This document shows positions 52,683 to 62,507 of a DNA stretch of 64,000 bases, piece by piece. Each line of letters starts with the position of its first letter. The first letter of the stretch is position 1. The translations under genes and the position numbers were made by a program. The notes beneath the pieces were generated by a model. The model had not been told where the DNA came from and made no database searches. It saw nothing but the letters and a program-made list of their open reading frames with translations. The DNA comes from Hippopus hippopus (Eukaryota > Mollusca > Bivalvia > Cardiida > Cardiidae), in assembly GCA_946811185.2 (NCBI GenBank), contig OX328112.1, positions 3,162,001 to 3,226,000 on the forward strand. The letters are read 5' to 3'.

Positions 52683-53071
52683 TATGGCGCATCACCATCT
52701 AAGGTCATTTAGCGCGAAATAAAGAAGCAATGAAAGGAAAGAACAGGATGTAAGAATGTGAGTCATGAGTATAATTATGATGAGAGATGTGTAATGAAAT
52801 GATACAATAATGGAAAATAAATAAAATAGATATATAGTGATAAAAAAAAATAGTCAAAATATGACAAAAAGGCTTAAAAAATATATCACAGTTTTGGGTA
52901 AGGTCCAATTTCCTTAAGAAAAGCAATGTCCCTGAATAGATTGACAATCTTTCTGGTATGCCTTGACCCATCATTGGCGACAGTTTTGCTGAAATTTATT
53001 TGTATTTCATAAAACTGATCTATTTGAATGTTTGATACTGTATACAGTATCCAGATGAAATTTTCAAACAA
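52683..53071 (-). mobile_element. Non-LTR retrotransposon 3-prime end, copy 1
   Basis: The minus-strand end TTTAGCGCGAAATAAA (inverse view) with GCGCCATAAAACACC is of the type seen at 3-prime ends of I/Jockey-like LINEs. Upstream is a short frame ending KIVNLFRDIAFLKEIGPYPK, which corresponds to the C-terminal helix of the ORF2 product. The 3-prime UTR resembles that of copy 2 at 53165. Confidence 0.6.
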
Positions 53072-53161
53072 ACGGATCTTGTATTCTTGAATACCAGCAA
53101 CTAAACTAAAGTGACTTTTTGTAGAATTATGAATTCATTTACATCAAAGATCATAGATCAT

Positions 53162-54198
53162 TCAAGATAAAATATACAAGTGAAAAAAATGATACAAATA
53201 GAAAGTAAAAATATGGGTAATGAATAAATAATGAAAGATGTATAATGAAATGATTCTGTAAAGGAAATAAACAGGATAGTATACAGTGATAGGAAGAAAA
53301 AAGTCTAAATAGGAATAAAAGGTTTTAAAACAATAACACAGTTTTGTATAGAGTCCAGTCTCGTTAAAGAAGGCAATAATTGCCTGAGTGTTGACAGAAT
53401 CAAAGAGAGCTCTCATGCTGTCAACATGAAAATGTTTGGAACGAATTGGATGAAGATCAACTCAGAAAAATGTGTTCAACAGAAAAGGGTGCATTGCATG
53501 GAATGCACTCTGGTGCCTCGTCACATGTTAACAGCCACGAATGTGTTAAACGTGTGTGTCCAATTCTGCAGTGGGCAACTATTACCTCCTCTCAGCGAAA
53601 GGACCTGTAAGTGGGGTACCATTCACCTAGGACTGGTTTAACTGAATGTAGCTCGTTAAAAATATCAGCATCCCATTGTGATTGCCAAGAAGACTGGATA
53701 TAGGTTAAAACAGAAGGTTTAAAATCTGTATGCTTTGTAATTGGATTGGGGAAGGGACAATTCTGACTTGGCAGTTATGTCAGCCTTTTCATTGTCCCTT
53801 ATGCCCATATGACTAGGGATCCAGCAGACGACTATTCTTTTAGACTGAACCAAAAGTGAAATGCGTTCAAGGACATGGCAGACAGATGGATTCTCAAGTT
53901 TCTGGTTGTGCAAAGCTTGAAGTGAGGATAATGAATCAGAAAAGGTGATGAAGCGAGTAGAGTCAGACTGCTGAACTAGATCAAGGGCCAGGTCAATTAC
54001 TTTCACTTCTGCCTAAAAGACAGAAGATTTATTAGGAAGGCGACATTTTTTAATTCCAGTTCCGTATACAGCTGCAGCTGCAACTGAATCACCATCTTTA
54101 GACCCATCCGTGTATATGTAGTATACTGGTCTATCCCTCAGATAGATGTAAATGTATAGCTTGTGTTTGTATAAGGGGACACTCATATACTGAACCAA
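53162..54198 (-). pseudogene. LINE ORF2 fragment: RNase H and C-terminal region
   Basis: Reading on the minus strand: YIYTDGSKDGD, then AEV, TFSDSLSSLQAL and IRDNEKAD supply all four D-E-D-D residues of an RNase H fold, with CWIPSHMGIRDN between. One in-frame TAG (54013-54015) lies just before the catalytic Glu. Downstream, in shifted frames, come VIVAHCRIGHTRLTHSWLL and PECIPC, the zinc-binding tail typical of LINE ORF2, and then a C-terminal helix ending NETGLYTKL (about 53340). The reverse transcriptase part is missing because the Tc1 element and an inverted segment occupy the upstream side. Confidence 0.8.
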
Positions 54199-55720
54199 AA
54201 AAGAAACTTCCCCTGTGTTTAAGTGCAGATATACACAAATATGAAAATCAGGATTAAACTAGATTTATATGCATTGAAAGAGTATTTTATTGCGACTTTA
54301 TGTGAAAAAAAAATATTGCTGAGGGTTTATCCAAAAGTAGTGAAATGGTAGTTAAAATGCGGAAGGGGTCGCTCACCAAAATCACAAATTAATACCGGGT
54401 ATGACCACCTTCATTATGAAGGACTGCCTGGCATCGTTGGCGCATAGAACGGATAAGTGTATTGATTTCGGCTTGTGGAATGTTGTTTCATTCCTGAATT
54501 AAGGCTTGTCTTAGCTGAATGACGTTTGACGGTGGAATAGGATGACGACTAACACGCTGGTCCAAATTATCCCAAAGGTGTTCGATGGGATTCAGATCAG
54601 GGCTTTTGGCAGGCCAGTCATTAATAAATGCAATGTTATTCGCCCTGAGGAAATTCACATTGTCCCTAGCTGTATGGCTTGTGGCATTATCATGCTGAAA
54701 AAGAGTGATATTGGCATTATTTTGAAACAGTGGGATAACGTGTCTCACAAGAATTTCATCTCGGTAGTGTTGGACATTCAAATTCCCTTCGATAACGACG
54801 AGATTAGTGCGAAAGCCATGTGCAATGCCCGCCCAGACCAAGACAGAACCCCCACCCCCAAAACGATCTCCTTCAAGTACGCAACAGTCTGCATAACGTT
54901 CATTTCTCCTACTGTATACTCAAACCCAGCCATCACCTCGATGAATGGAAAACCTCGACTCGTCAGAGAAAAGAACACTATTCCATTGTTGTCTAAGCCA
55001 GCGTTGGTGTGTACGTGCCCAATTAACACGATTTACGCGGTGACATCGCGTCAAAACACAACCAACGTATGGACGACGTGCACGTAGCCCACTCTCGCGC
55101 AAGCGATTGCGCACAGTTTGGGCAGATATACGGTTGTTATGTGTACCAGGGGTGTTAGCAGCAGTGGCTGTGGCAGTTTGGAAGCCATTGCGCAGGTTGG
55201 TGTTCCGAACATAGCGGTCTTGGCCGCCCGTCGTGACGCGAGGACGTCCACTATGTGGTCGATCTTCCGTACACCCTGTTGCTTGAAAACGTTGCCTAAG
55301 GTATCGAATAGCACGAGTAGAACATCTAATATTCATAGCAACAGCATTCATCGTCATACCAGCAATAAGCATGCCAATGGCACGTTCGCGTAAATTTTGC
55401 GGAATTCTAGGCATTTCAAAAATAAAGAAAACTAAAAAGAATTTAATTTTTTTCAACGTCTTTTTCTTATTGACATGAAAGTCTATAAAATTAGACTGAA
55501 AGGTTTCAAAAAATATACACGAATTATACTGGTCCGTGCATGCACGTGAAAATCGCTTTCAGCGGGTTTCTTCTGCAAAATGCTTTCAATCGAGTTAAAA
55601 TTTGTTTTATCGGACACATAATCGTTCGCCCGAATATATGTAGGTCATCTGACATTTTGATTTTTTTAAACAACATTGCATTTGCACTTAAACACAGGGG
55701 AAGGTTCTTTTTTGGTTCAG
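54190..55720 (-). mobile_element. Tc1/mariner element, nearly intact (1531 bp)
   Basis: Inverted ends of about 40 bp are CTGAACCAAAAAAGAAACTT on the left and the inverse of CTGAACCAAAAAAGAACCTT on the right, both continuing CCCCTGTGTTTAAGTGCA. TA flanks both sides (54188-54189 and 55721-55722). The transposase lies on the minus strand. Confidence 0.94.
54389..55414 (-). pseudogene. Tc1 transposase, one frame with two TGA stops
   Basis: From the ATG at 55412-55414 (MPRIPQNLRERAIGMLIAGM) to the TAA at 54389-54391, the frame is 1026 nt, 341 codons plus stop, the usual Tc1 size, with no frameshift. The N-terminal half has the paired helix-turn-helix DNA-binding region. The catalytic residues are all present: LFSDESRF, FQHDNATSHTA and SPDLNPIEHLWDNL (D, D, E). 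Two TGA codons interrupt it, at 54920-54922 (after HRGDGWV) and 54488-54490 (after ALIQE). Both are single transitions from sense codons expected there (CGA and TGG). It is a young, just-inactivated copy. Confidence 0.93.
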
Positions 55721-55722
55721 TA

Positions 55723-55785
55723 TACAAACACAAGCTATACATTTACATCTATCTGAGGGATAGAGTAGTATACTACATAATTCCC
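55723..55785 (+). repeat. Inverted copy of the LINE flank
   Basis: Directly outside the Tc1 right TA, TACAAACACAAGCTATACAT through GATAGAGTAGTATACTAC repeats, in inverse orientation, the sequence at 54123-54176 on the left side of the Tc1. The match ends at CATA, where the left side goes on into the RNase H frame and the right side does not. Confidence 0.8.
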
Positions 55786-56867
55786 CGTGATTTAACAGTA
55801 TTTTCATTGAATATGTTGATTTAATCTTTTTTAAAACAGTCTTATTTATTAAAAAAGTGCCGAGAAATTTTTGTTGCCATACCGTGCTTTCGCAGAATTT
55901 TCAATTTTGGCTTTTGATGACATCACCATTGCTAAAGGTATATAAACAAACAAGATGGCAACCGAGGATCCTTTTTGATCGCTTAATAATTTCATCATCG
56001 ATAAACATGTTCGATAGACAAATATTTCATCACTTTAGTGACTGTTATTCGGGAAGCAAACATTCTGCTCATTTTTCATGGTTTTATTAAGTACTATGCA
56101 TTGAAAAGTTCGTAAAATGTGATGTCTAACGATGAAATTTTTGATAATGGCGGCCGTTCAGATTTTGATTTTTGGAGAAATGGCGGGTTTTAAAATAGTT
56201 CAGTACTTAGCAACACATGTGAAAAAAACTCTAAAGTATGTATTATCAAAGTATGCAATATGAAAAAATATTGCATACTTTCATCCAGTGCAAATACATG
56301 GGGACAATATCAACGTATATAATAAATAATATGTTTATAATTTTCTTTATGCTTCTACGCTGCTGGCCTTTGAGTATACCAGAATGGCTGTAACCCTGGT
56401 AAAATTCATTATCAAATAGGGATTGTTTAGAAAAGGGTTAATCAAAACTGAATCACCTTTTGCTACAACCATGAAATTTGGGCAAGTCTAGAATTCTCTT
56501 ATTTCATATTGATAATGTTTTGTATTCATAATTAATGACAACTTAAACTGTTAAAGAGGCCCTTATACTCATTTTCAGCCAGTTTTAACTCATTTTGTCC
56601 TTATTTTATCAAACAATAGTCATTCTCATATCTTCATGCCAAATATTGCGCCTGACGGTTGCAAGGTTGCTTAGATTACGGTTGATAGAAAATGCATTTC
56701 GCTGAGTTGCGGCCTTCCATGTAAACAGACACATCGTTTCCGGTTTTTGAATCGAAGATTTCAATATATCCGTTATACACTCGGGTAGATTCGTATGATG
56801 ATCATGCATTCTGTCACGTGACTATATTTGACCTTCGCCCTGCGTCTAATGAGGTAAACAAAGGAAA
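55786..56867. other. Non-coding stretch
   Basis: No supported gene. There is a small palindrome around 56250-56282 (AAGTATGCAATA facing TATTGCATACTT) and a stray family A end (GTTTAGAAAAGGGTTAA, 56425-56441). Confidence 0.35.
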
Positions 56868-57089
56868 ATGGAGGCTTCTCTGTTGCAGCCTCGATTTTCA
56901 GATGGAGGTCGCGGCCTATATGCAAATTACACCGTATCCGACTCTAGATGGAAACCAATGATAAATTTCCGTGACACACCGCCATTGTTTACAGCTTCGA
57001 TCATCAGCCAGTTTTCTTCTGACCAATGTTCAGTTTCTAATACAAATCTCCGTGTTTCTTTTTTTCAATTACACCATATATGTCAGTAA
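56868..57089 (+). other. Open frame with good start context, unassigned
   Basis: AAAATGGAGG opens a 73-codon frame (MEASLLQPRFSDGGRG...). No splice donor, domain or cysteine pattern supports a gene. It is listed only because the surrounding sequence is slightly richer in CpG. Confidence 0.15.
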
Positions 57090-57371
57090 TTTATCCATGT
57101 TTACACAAAGGACTGATTTCTGTACAATTCTAAATTGTTTGAAATTTAACAGCGTTTTTTACTGACCGGCTGTAGACGGGCATCTTTAACATTTGCAACA
57201 ATAAATTATATTTTGTATGTTAGGCCGGTGGCCACTTTGTACATTATATAATTAAATTGAAATTTTCTCCTTTTCCTATAAAACTTTGTCTCATTCACTT
57301 GAGACACATCTAACTTGTCATACCCAAATGCTTTCAATTTGGGCAAAATGTTATAAGCACAAAATGCACTG
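57090..57371. other. Non-coding stretch with a family A trace
   Basis: TGAAATTTTCTCCTTTTCC, ACACATCTAACTTGTCATAC and TTCAATTTGGGCAAAATG (57258-57350) are the right half of an old family A copy. Confidence 0.5.
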
Positions 57372-57375
57372 TTAA

Positions 57376-57590
57376 ACCCTTTACCAAACAATCCCGAGTT
57401 TTCACGACCCTGAGAAAGAAGCCTTCTGAAAATGTGGGAAAAGGAAAAAATGCTGGTAACCAGCATTTTCTCATTTTCCAACATTTTCTTCCCTTACCAA
57501 AACAATTTCAATTTTTGAGTCACATTGATTTTATTGTCTGCAAATGCTTCCAATTTGGACTAGTCTAAAATTATGTTGTTTGGTAAAGAG
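57376..57590 (+). mobile_element. Family A TTAA MITE with symmetric arm deletion (215 bp)
   Basis: TTAA lies at 57372-57375 and 57591-57594. The left arm reads GAAAATGTGGG (CAT missing) and the right arm CCAACATTTTC (ATG missing), the same 3-bp deletion at mirror positions. Confidence 0.9.
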
Positions 57591-57594
57591 TTAA

Positions 57595-57775
57595 GTCTGG
57601 TGACTAGGATCTAAAGTCTTTCCATACCATAGATGACACCAGAAGCTTTTGTGGACAGGGTAGATCAAGACCAGACTGCATAGAATGTACAGTCTGATCT
57701 CTGATCCACACTGTCTACTGCTACATTCTAGATTATGACCAAACAGCCATTTGATCCTGCAGAGGAAATATATTT
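57595..57775 (+). mobile_element. Family B MITE, probable
   Basis: It lies between the TTAA ending the family A copy and a TTAA at 57776-57779. The core is GTAGATCAAGACCAGACTGC with GTACAGTCTGATCTCTGATC. The terminal repeats are not clear. Confidence 0.55.
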
Positions 57776-57847
57776 TTAACCTTTGAGAAAATACAATTTA
57801 TTTATCCCCAGGGAAAGAAATAATCTTACAAGTATAAGGTTGTTTAA

Positions 57848-58066
57848 CCATTTCCCACACAATAAAATTTTGGACTTATCCAAGTTAAAAGTATTTGCAT
57901 ATGATAATTTACACGAAATAAAAACTCTTTTTTTTCTGCAGAACAGTGAAAAACATTGTGGCAAATGGAGAACATGTATGTTACCAGCATTTTTTCCTTT
58001 TCCCACAATATTTTCAAAAACCTCCTTCCTCAGTGTCTCCACAACACAAAAGTGTTTGATAAAGGG
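57848..58066 (-). mobile_element. Family A TTAA MITE, inverted, complete (219 bp)
   Basis: TTAA lies at 57844-57847 and 58067-58070. The left end CCATTTCCCACACAATAAA is an odd mixture of left- and right-type ends. The hairpin centre is degraded (GAACATGTATGTTACCAGC). Confidence 0.85.
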
Positions 58067-58070
58067 TTAA

Positions 58071-59577
58071 CAAAGTATATCACAAAATGAATGTTGGTAA
58101 GCATCCATACTCCACTCATGTGTTTTTGTCATGGATAGAGAATCAAAGGTGCACCTTTGCATTTTTTTTTTACCTATTTATTCTTTGCAAATTATGGTAA
58201 TACTATTGGTGCACTGAAACAAGTAGCACTTTCTTCGGGTAGTATTAGTAAAGAGAAAAAAATGGATCTGTGAACTGTCACCTTGAAATGATCAAAAATA
58301 CTATTGACACAGCATTACACACCAAACACACAAACAAATGCAGGAAATATAAAGCTGAGAAAGTAAAGCTGTTTGCCCTTTAAAAAATTATTGTGGAAAG
58401 AGGAGAAATCACTCTAAATAAGAAATTTCTCTTTTACCCACTATGTCTGCTGAGCTTTTATTCTTTTTTTTTTCCTTGAAAAAAATTAACTTCCACAGTG
58501 ACCTTCAACACTGTTTTCTGATGAAATAAGCATAGATAGGTACCATTTTTATTTTTTCTGACTGTTAAGAATTTTTATAAGTACTATAAGTGTGGAACTT
58601 CTGAGAAAAATCTGTCCATTAGTGAGGATGTATTTATTAAAGATTAACCCTTAAATCTGTCAAATTATCTCCCTTTTTAATCAGTGGTCTATATATAACA
58701 TGCATATTTTTACATTTACCATGCTCAAAACCAGGCTTTTATATATTTTTTTGTGCAAAACTAAATGAACTTTCATTAAAATGATGTATACATGTATAGT
58801 CTTCTGATAATTTTCCTATTTAAGTGAGTATGAAAGCCCTAGTAAAGTCCAAAAATAGCAAATTTTCACCGTTTATAAATCGATAATATATAGGATAACC
58901 CATCACAACACACATTTATAAGATCGGAGAGAACTTGAACTTGTCAGATACTGCATTGGTTGCCGTGACACACGTTTGCAAAAATGTATAGAGAACCTGT
59001 CGATTTCAGGGACGCCATTAATTGAGACAACCTTTGTTATCGTTCGTGTATATTCGAACTAGGTCTTTGAGAACGTCACATGATAACATTGCATCTCATT
59101 AGTGCTATGACGTACTAAACAGGGTTTTTGTTTACACTTCCAATATTATGTCATTGGAGAGTAAGATTGCTCATTCTGAATCTGTTTTCTTATTTAGATG
59201 TAGTGAACTCTTCCTGTATTGATCAGTGTCTGATCTAGGATTTGAAAAAAAGTGGGGGAATGTCCCCCATCACTTTGAAAAGTATGGGGGATTTCTGAAA
59301 AGTATGGGGGATCAACATCAACTTCAAAAAGCAAGAAACAGAACTAATCTCTTTTGGATCATTCATTTAACCCTTTCAAATCTGTAGTACCACTACTTTG
59401 AATGAGCCTTGTTATACCTAAAACAAAATCTTACATTGAAACCTAATAGTCATAACTATAAATAGAAGTTAAAATGCTTGTCCCTACGCTTTCATCAGTT
59501 CTGCGTCCCACTGGCCATGACATGTATGTTGAACAACAGTAATTGTTCATCTTTACTGCCACCCAGACTGTATGTAA
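58071..59577. other. Non-coding stretch with a possible hAT-like end
   Basis: Around 59224-59310 the sequence CAGTGTCTGATCTAGGATTT, then a GTGGGGGAATGTCCCCC palindrome and twice-repeated GAAAAGTATGGGGGAT, resembles hAT-type non-autonomous ends, but no second terminus was found. No gene is seen. Confidence 0.35.
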
Positions 59578-59581
59578 TTAA

Positions 59582-59802
59582 CACTTTACCAAACTACAAA
59601 ATTTTAGACTTGTCCAAATTGAAAGTATTTGCAAAGGATAATTTCAATGTGGCTCAAATGCTTCAATCTTTCTTTGATAGAGTAGAAAACATTGTGGGAA
59701 AAGGAGAAAATGCTGGTTCCCAGCATTTTCTCCTTTTCCTACAATGTTTTCAAAATACTTTTTTCTCAGGGTCGTTAAAAGTCGGGATTGTGTGGTAAAG
59801 AG
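59582..59802 (-). mobile_element. Family A MITE, inverted, complete (221 bp)
   Basis: The left TTAA is at 59578-59581. The right one is mutated to TTCA (59803-59806). The hairpin centre is GGTTCCC, one base from symmetric. Confidence 0.92.
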
Positions 59803-60584
59803 TTCAATCAGTAACGTGACGTTTTTGTCTGTCTTAGAAAACAGATCTGTCAGTATCATCTGCTATTTGTTTGGGTTTACATGCAAAAAGTTACCAACTT
59901 CCAGGAATCATATTAATACAAAACTAATAAAGTAATATCAAAATAAATTCATCTTGACAGCCTTGTATTTGGATGGAAAGGCAGTACTTTGCTCGTATAA
60001 GACTTGGAGACCTGTTATCTATCTATATTTAAATCCAGAAGAAAAAAATGGCAGACATTTTTGCATAAAATAAAAATCCCATCCTCCTGTGATGTAGGTA
60101 CAGAATCAGTTGTGACGAGTGATAAAATCCATGAGAAAAGAAAGGGAAGTCAATCTTGAATACAGTTCAGGGATCATAAATCACATGTTATACATGATTC
60201 CTGTACAGTTGTGCTGCCCGTGAAAGTGATTTTCACATTGGCATTTGAGCGTTAATCAGTGATCAAACACTAATTGCCTAATTATTATTTTGCGTGCGAT
60301 TGTCGCGCACTGGCTTTGAAAATGTGGGTGAATGATGAAAAACTCGCGCAATCCTCTCAATCGCGTGCCCTGGATCAGACACTGATTGATGATAAATGAA
60401 TAAGCAATGATCAACCTGTGTCGTTGTTTCTGTTTACAATGTCGATAAACTTATGTTTTTCAAGCCTAGAATTGGGAAAAAACGATCAAGTGAATGAAAG
60501 TTTTGGTCCGACGCATTGAATTATCACATGGCGTTTACATCGCTATTACATCACTGCAGAAATATATGACGAAAAGTCAGATAA
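59803..60584. other. Non-coding stretch
   Basis: No supported gene. A patch of GCGTGCGATTGTCGCGCAC (60290-60308) is self-complementary. Confidence 0.35.
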
Positions 60585-60740
60585 GGCCTAAAAAAAAAAT
60601 CTGTATTTAGGGTTTCCCTTCCCTACCTAGAAAATGCTGCTAACCCTAAACTTTTTCCGCCATGATTGAAAAAAAATTATCTGTCGGGTGTGATTTCACT
60701 ATATGTTCCATGTAAAAAGTTTTTGGAAAAAATCGCCCAA
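60585..60740 (+). mobile_element. Harbinger-like MITE, 3-prime truncated
   Basis: TAA precedes GGCCTAAAAAAAAAATCTGT. The body AGAAAATGCTGCTAACCC and CATGTAAAAAGTTTTTGG matches the complete copy at 61210-61435. It lacks the right inverted end. Confidence 0.65.
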
Positions 60741-61209
60741 TCAGTAGCTATCATCGATGTAAACAAACAGATAATGTGACATGGTAGGATTTGTTCTAGT
60801 TTCAAAATTCTTTTTTCTGCCATTGACTGGAACTTTTACTAACTGCATCTTTACATATTTTGAAAGTCATAATAATCACCATATTTTCATATGGTAAAAA
60901 TGAAATTTAATTCTATTTTATAACCAGGTTTTTTATTCATTTGGACTTTACTGTGACTTTAAAGAAAGGCATTTAAAATCCAGTATAAGCCAAATTTTGA
61001 ACTGTATATATCTTTTTCAAAGGCAGATTTCTCAGAAACAACCACAGTGACCCATATCTTTTTTACTGTATGTAATCGCCTAGCGACATGATAAGTTTTG
61101 TATGTACAAAGTTTTAAAGAAAATGTCCATTAGAAAAATTTGTGAAATACATCATTAAGACCAGAGTATCCAACATTAGATGTATTACTAATCTAAGATC
61201 AGACTATTA
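60741..61209. other. Non-coding stretch
   Basis: Nothing supported. Confidence 0.4.
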
Positions 61210-61435
61210 GGCCTACCAAAAAAATATCTGTGCTAAGGGTTTCCGATGCTTCCTGGAAAATGCTGCTGACGCTTACCATTTTTCACTTTGATTGAAAAAA
61301 AAAAAAAATCTGTGGGTGTGATTTCAGTACATGGTCCATGTAAAAAGTTTTTGGAAAAAAAAAAAAATCCCTGTGACCTACTGTACCTACAGCATCTAAG
61401 ACCGAAACCTTAAACAGATTTTTTTTGGCTAGGCC
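61210..61435. mobile_element. Harbinger-like MITE, complete (226 bp)
   Basis: The ends are GGCCTACCAAAAAAATATCT and the inverse of GGCCTAGCCAAAAAAAATCT. TTA lies at both sides (61207-61209 and 61436-61438). A 3-bp TWA-type duplication and GGCC start are typical of PIF/Harbinger MITEs. The inverted repeat extends about 35 bp (AAGGGTTTC facing GAAACCTT). Confidence 0.75.
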
Positions 61436-61926
61436 TTATTTCTGTGTAGTCTGATCTTAATGTACATATGCTGCAATACCAACAGCAGGCTTGAAATTGT
61501 CAGGCCTATACCAATTTTTGAAGCATATCTGTGCTGTTTTCCCTCAAGGATTACTCAGAGATATTAGATTGTCCCACAGACATCCAGGAATAAGGGATAC
61601 AAATTTAGGGCTTGTCGCAAAACTATTTAAACTCTATTTTTGTCAAAAATAGTTTTTTTGCATTCATTGGAATAGAATCCAAATGTACACATTGTGTTTA
61701 AATATTGTAGCAATATTCCAAGTAGTTTTTGTGATACTGAATTTATTAAAAGATATTTTTGCCCATTTATGGGTAAACTGTAGACTTTCAATGTAGTCTG
61801 ATCTTGTTATTGCACATTGTATAATTGAGCAACAGTGCGTTGGCAAGACATACTTGCCCTACCCGTAAATCTATACAATACATAACATCAGCATTGTTTT
61901 TAAACTTTATGATTTGTTGTTTCTAG
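61436..61926 (+). other. Probable intron sequence upstream of the exon at 61927
   Basis: AT-rich; family B core traces (GTCTGATCTTAATGTACAT, 61450) only. It ends in GATTTGTTGTTTCTAG, a good acceptor. Confidence 0.4.
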
Positions 61927-62014
61927 GGAGGATAACCAAGGACAACAGTGAGGAAGTGGAGGCCAAGAAGGCCCTGAAGAGCTTGAGTAATAGCGCTTCT
62001 TTTAAAATACAAAG
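61927..62014 (+). CDS. Internal exon of an unidentified gene
   Basis: The exon lies between an acceptor TTGTTTCTAG and a donor CAAAG then GTATGC. Its single open phase reads RITKDNSEEVEAKKALKSLS then NSASFKIQ, a charged, Lys- and Glu-rich helical segment. The composition (GAGGAAGTGGAGGCCAAGAA, GC-rich third positions) stands out sharply from the AT-rich surroundings, which strongly suggests real coding sequence under selection. The phase is 2 in and 2 out, and it joins in frame to the exon at 62262. I do not recognise the protein. Confidence 0.65.
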
Positions 62015-62026
62015 GTATGCATAATA

Positions 62027-62191
62027 CAGAGCTCCAGATAACAGGGAGTGATGGTATTCAAAAGTCATTATTTCTCTTATAAACCCTATGTTGAGATGAT
62101 TCTAATAAGTACCCACAACATAGGGTTCAGTGGAGAATAATTAATATTTTCTATTTTGAAATCAAAATCACTCCCTCTATCAGGAGCTCTG
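62027..62191. mobile_element. 165-bp palindromic MITE in an intron
   Basis: The ends are CAGAGCTCCAGATAACAGGG and the inverse of CAGAGCTCCTGATAGAGGG. ATAATA flanks both sides (62021-62026 and 62192-62197). An inner inverted pair, ACCCTATGTTG with CAACATAGGGT, makes it a nested foldback. It begins 12 bp after the donor of the exon at 61927. Confidence 0.8.
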
Positions 62192-62261
62192 ATAATAGTA
62201 TGGCCGTATACTGCAAAATGAACACAATGACCTTTTTTTTTTTCTATTTTATTACAAACAG

Positions 62262-62292
62262 GAAGAAAAGGACCCTAGATTTCCCTTGTTAG
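62262..62292 (+). CDS. Short terminal coding segment, possibly ending in a repeat
   Basis: A long pyrimidine tract and ACAAACAG acceptor precede GAAGAAAAGGACCC. Joined to the previous exon it reads RKKRTLDFPC and stops at TAG (62290-62292). The stop lies within or at the edge of a repeat end (GTTAGCTCCACTGGCC), so the original C-terminus may have been replaced when the repeat inserted. Confidence 0.5.
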
Positions 62293-62507
62293 CTCCACTG
62301 GCCGAAGGCCAGCAGGCTTGTGTCATGGCCCGGTGTCCGTCGTCCGTCTGTGTGTCAACTTTAATTTCCAACATCTTCTTCTCTGAAACAACCCATTCGA
62401 TTTGATGAAACTTCACAGAAATGATCCTCCCATGGTCCTCTTCAGAATATCTTGAAATAATATGTTTCCTTCAAAAACTCTGGTTGCCATGGCAACAAAA
62501 CTGAACA
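62288..62507 (-). mobile_element. Array-type element end with CTGGCCGAAGGCCAG hairpin
   Basis: On the minus strand it ends ACGGACGACGGACACC, then the hairpin CTGGCCTTCGGCCAG, then TGGAGCTAACAA. It is cut at 62507 by the start of the next element. The layout is that of the other array elements in the window. Confidence 0.6.

Noticed and set aside
54542..55087. 181-codon plus-strand open frame
   Set aside because: It lies antisense to the Tc1 transposase, whose minus-strand frame carries all family motifs.
55118..55393. 91-codon plus-strand open frame
   Set aside because: Also antisense to the Tc1 transposase N-terminal region.
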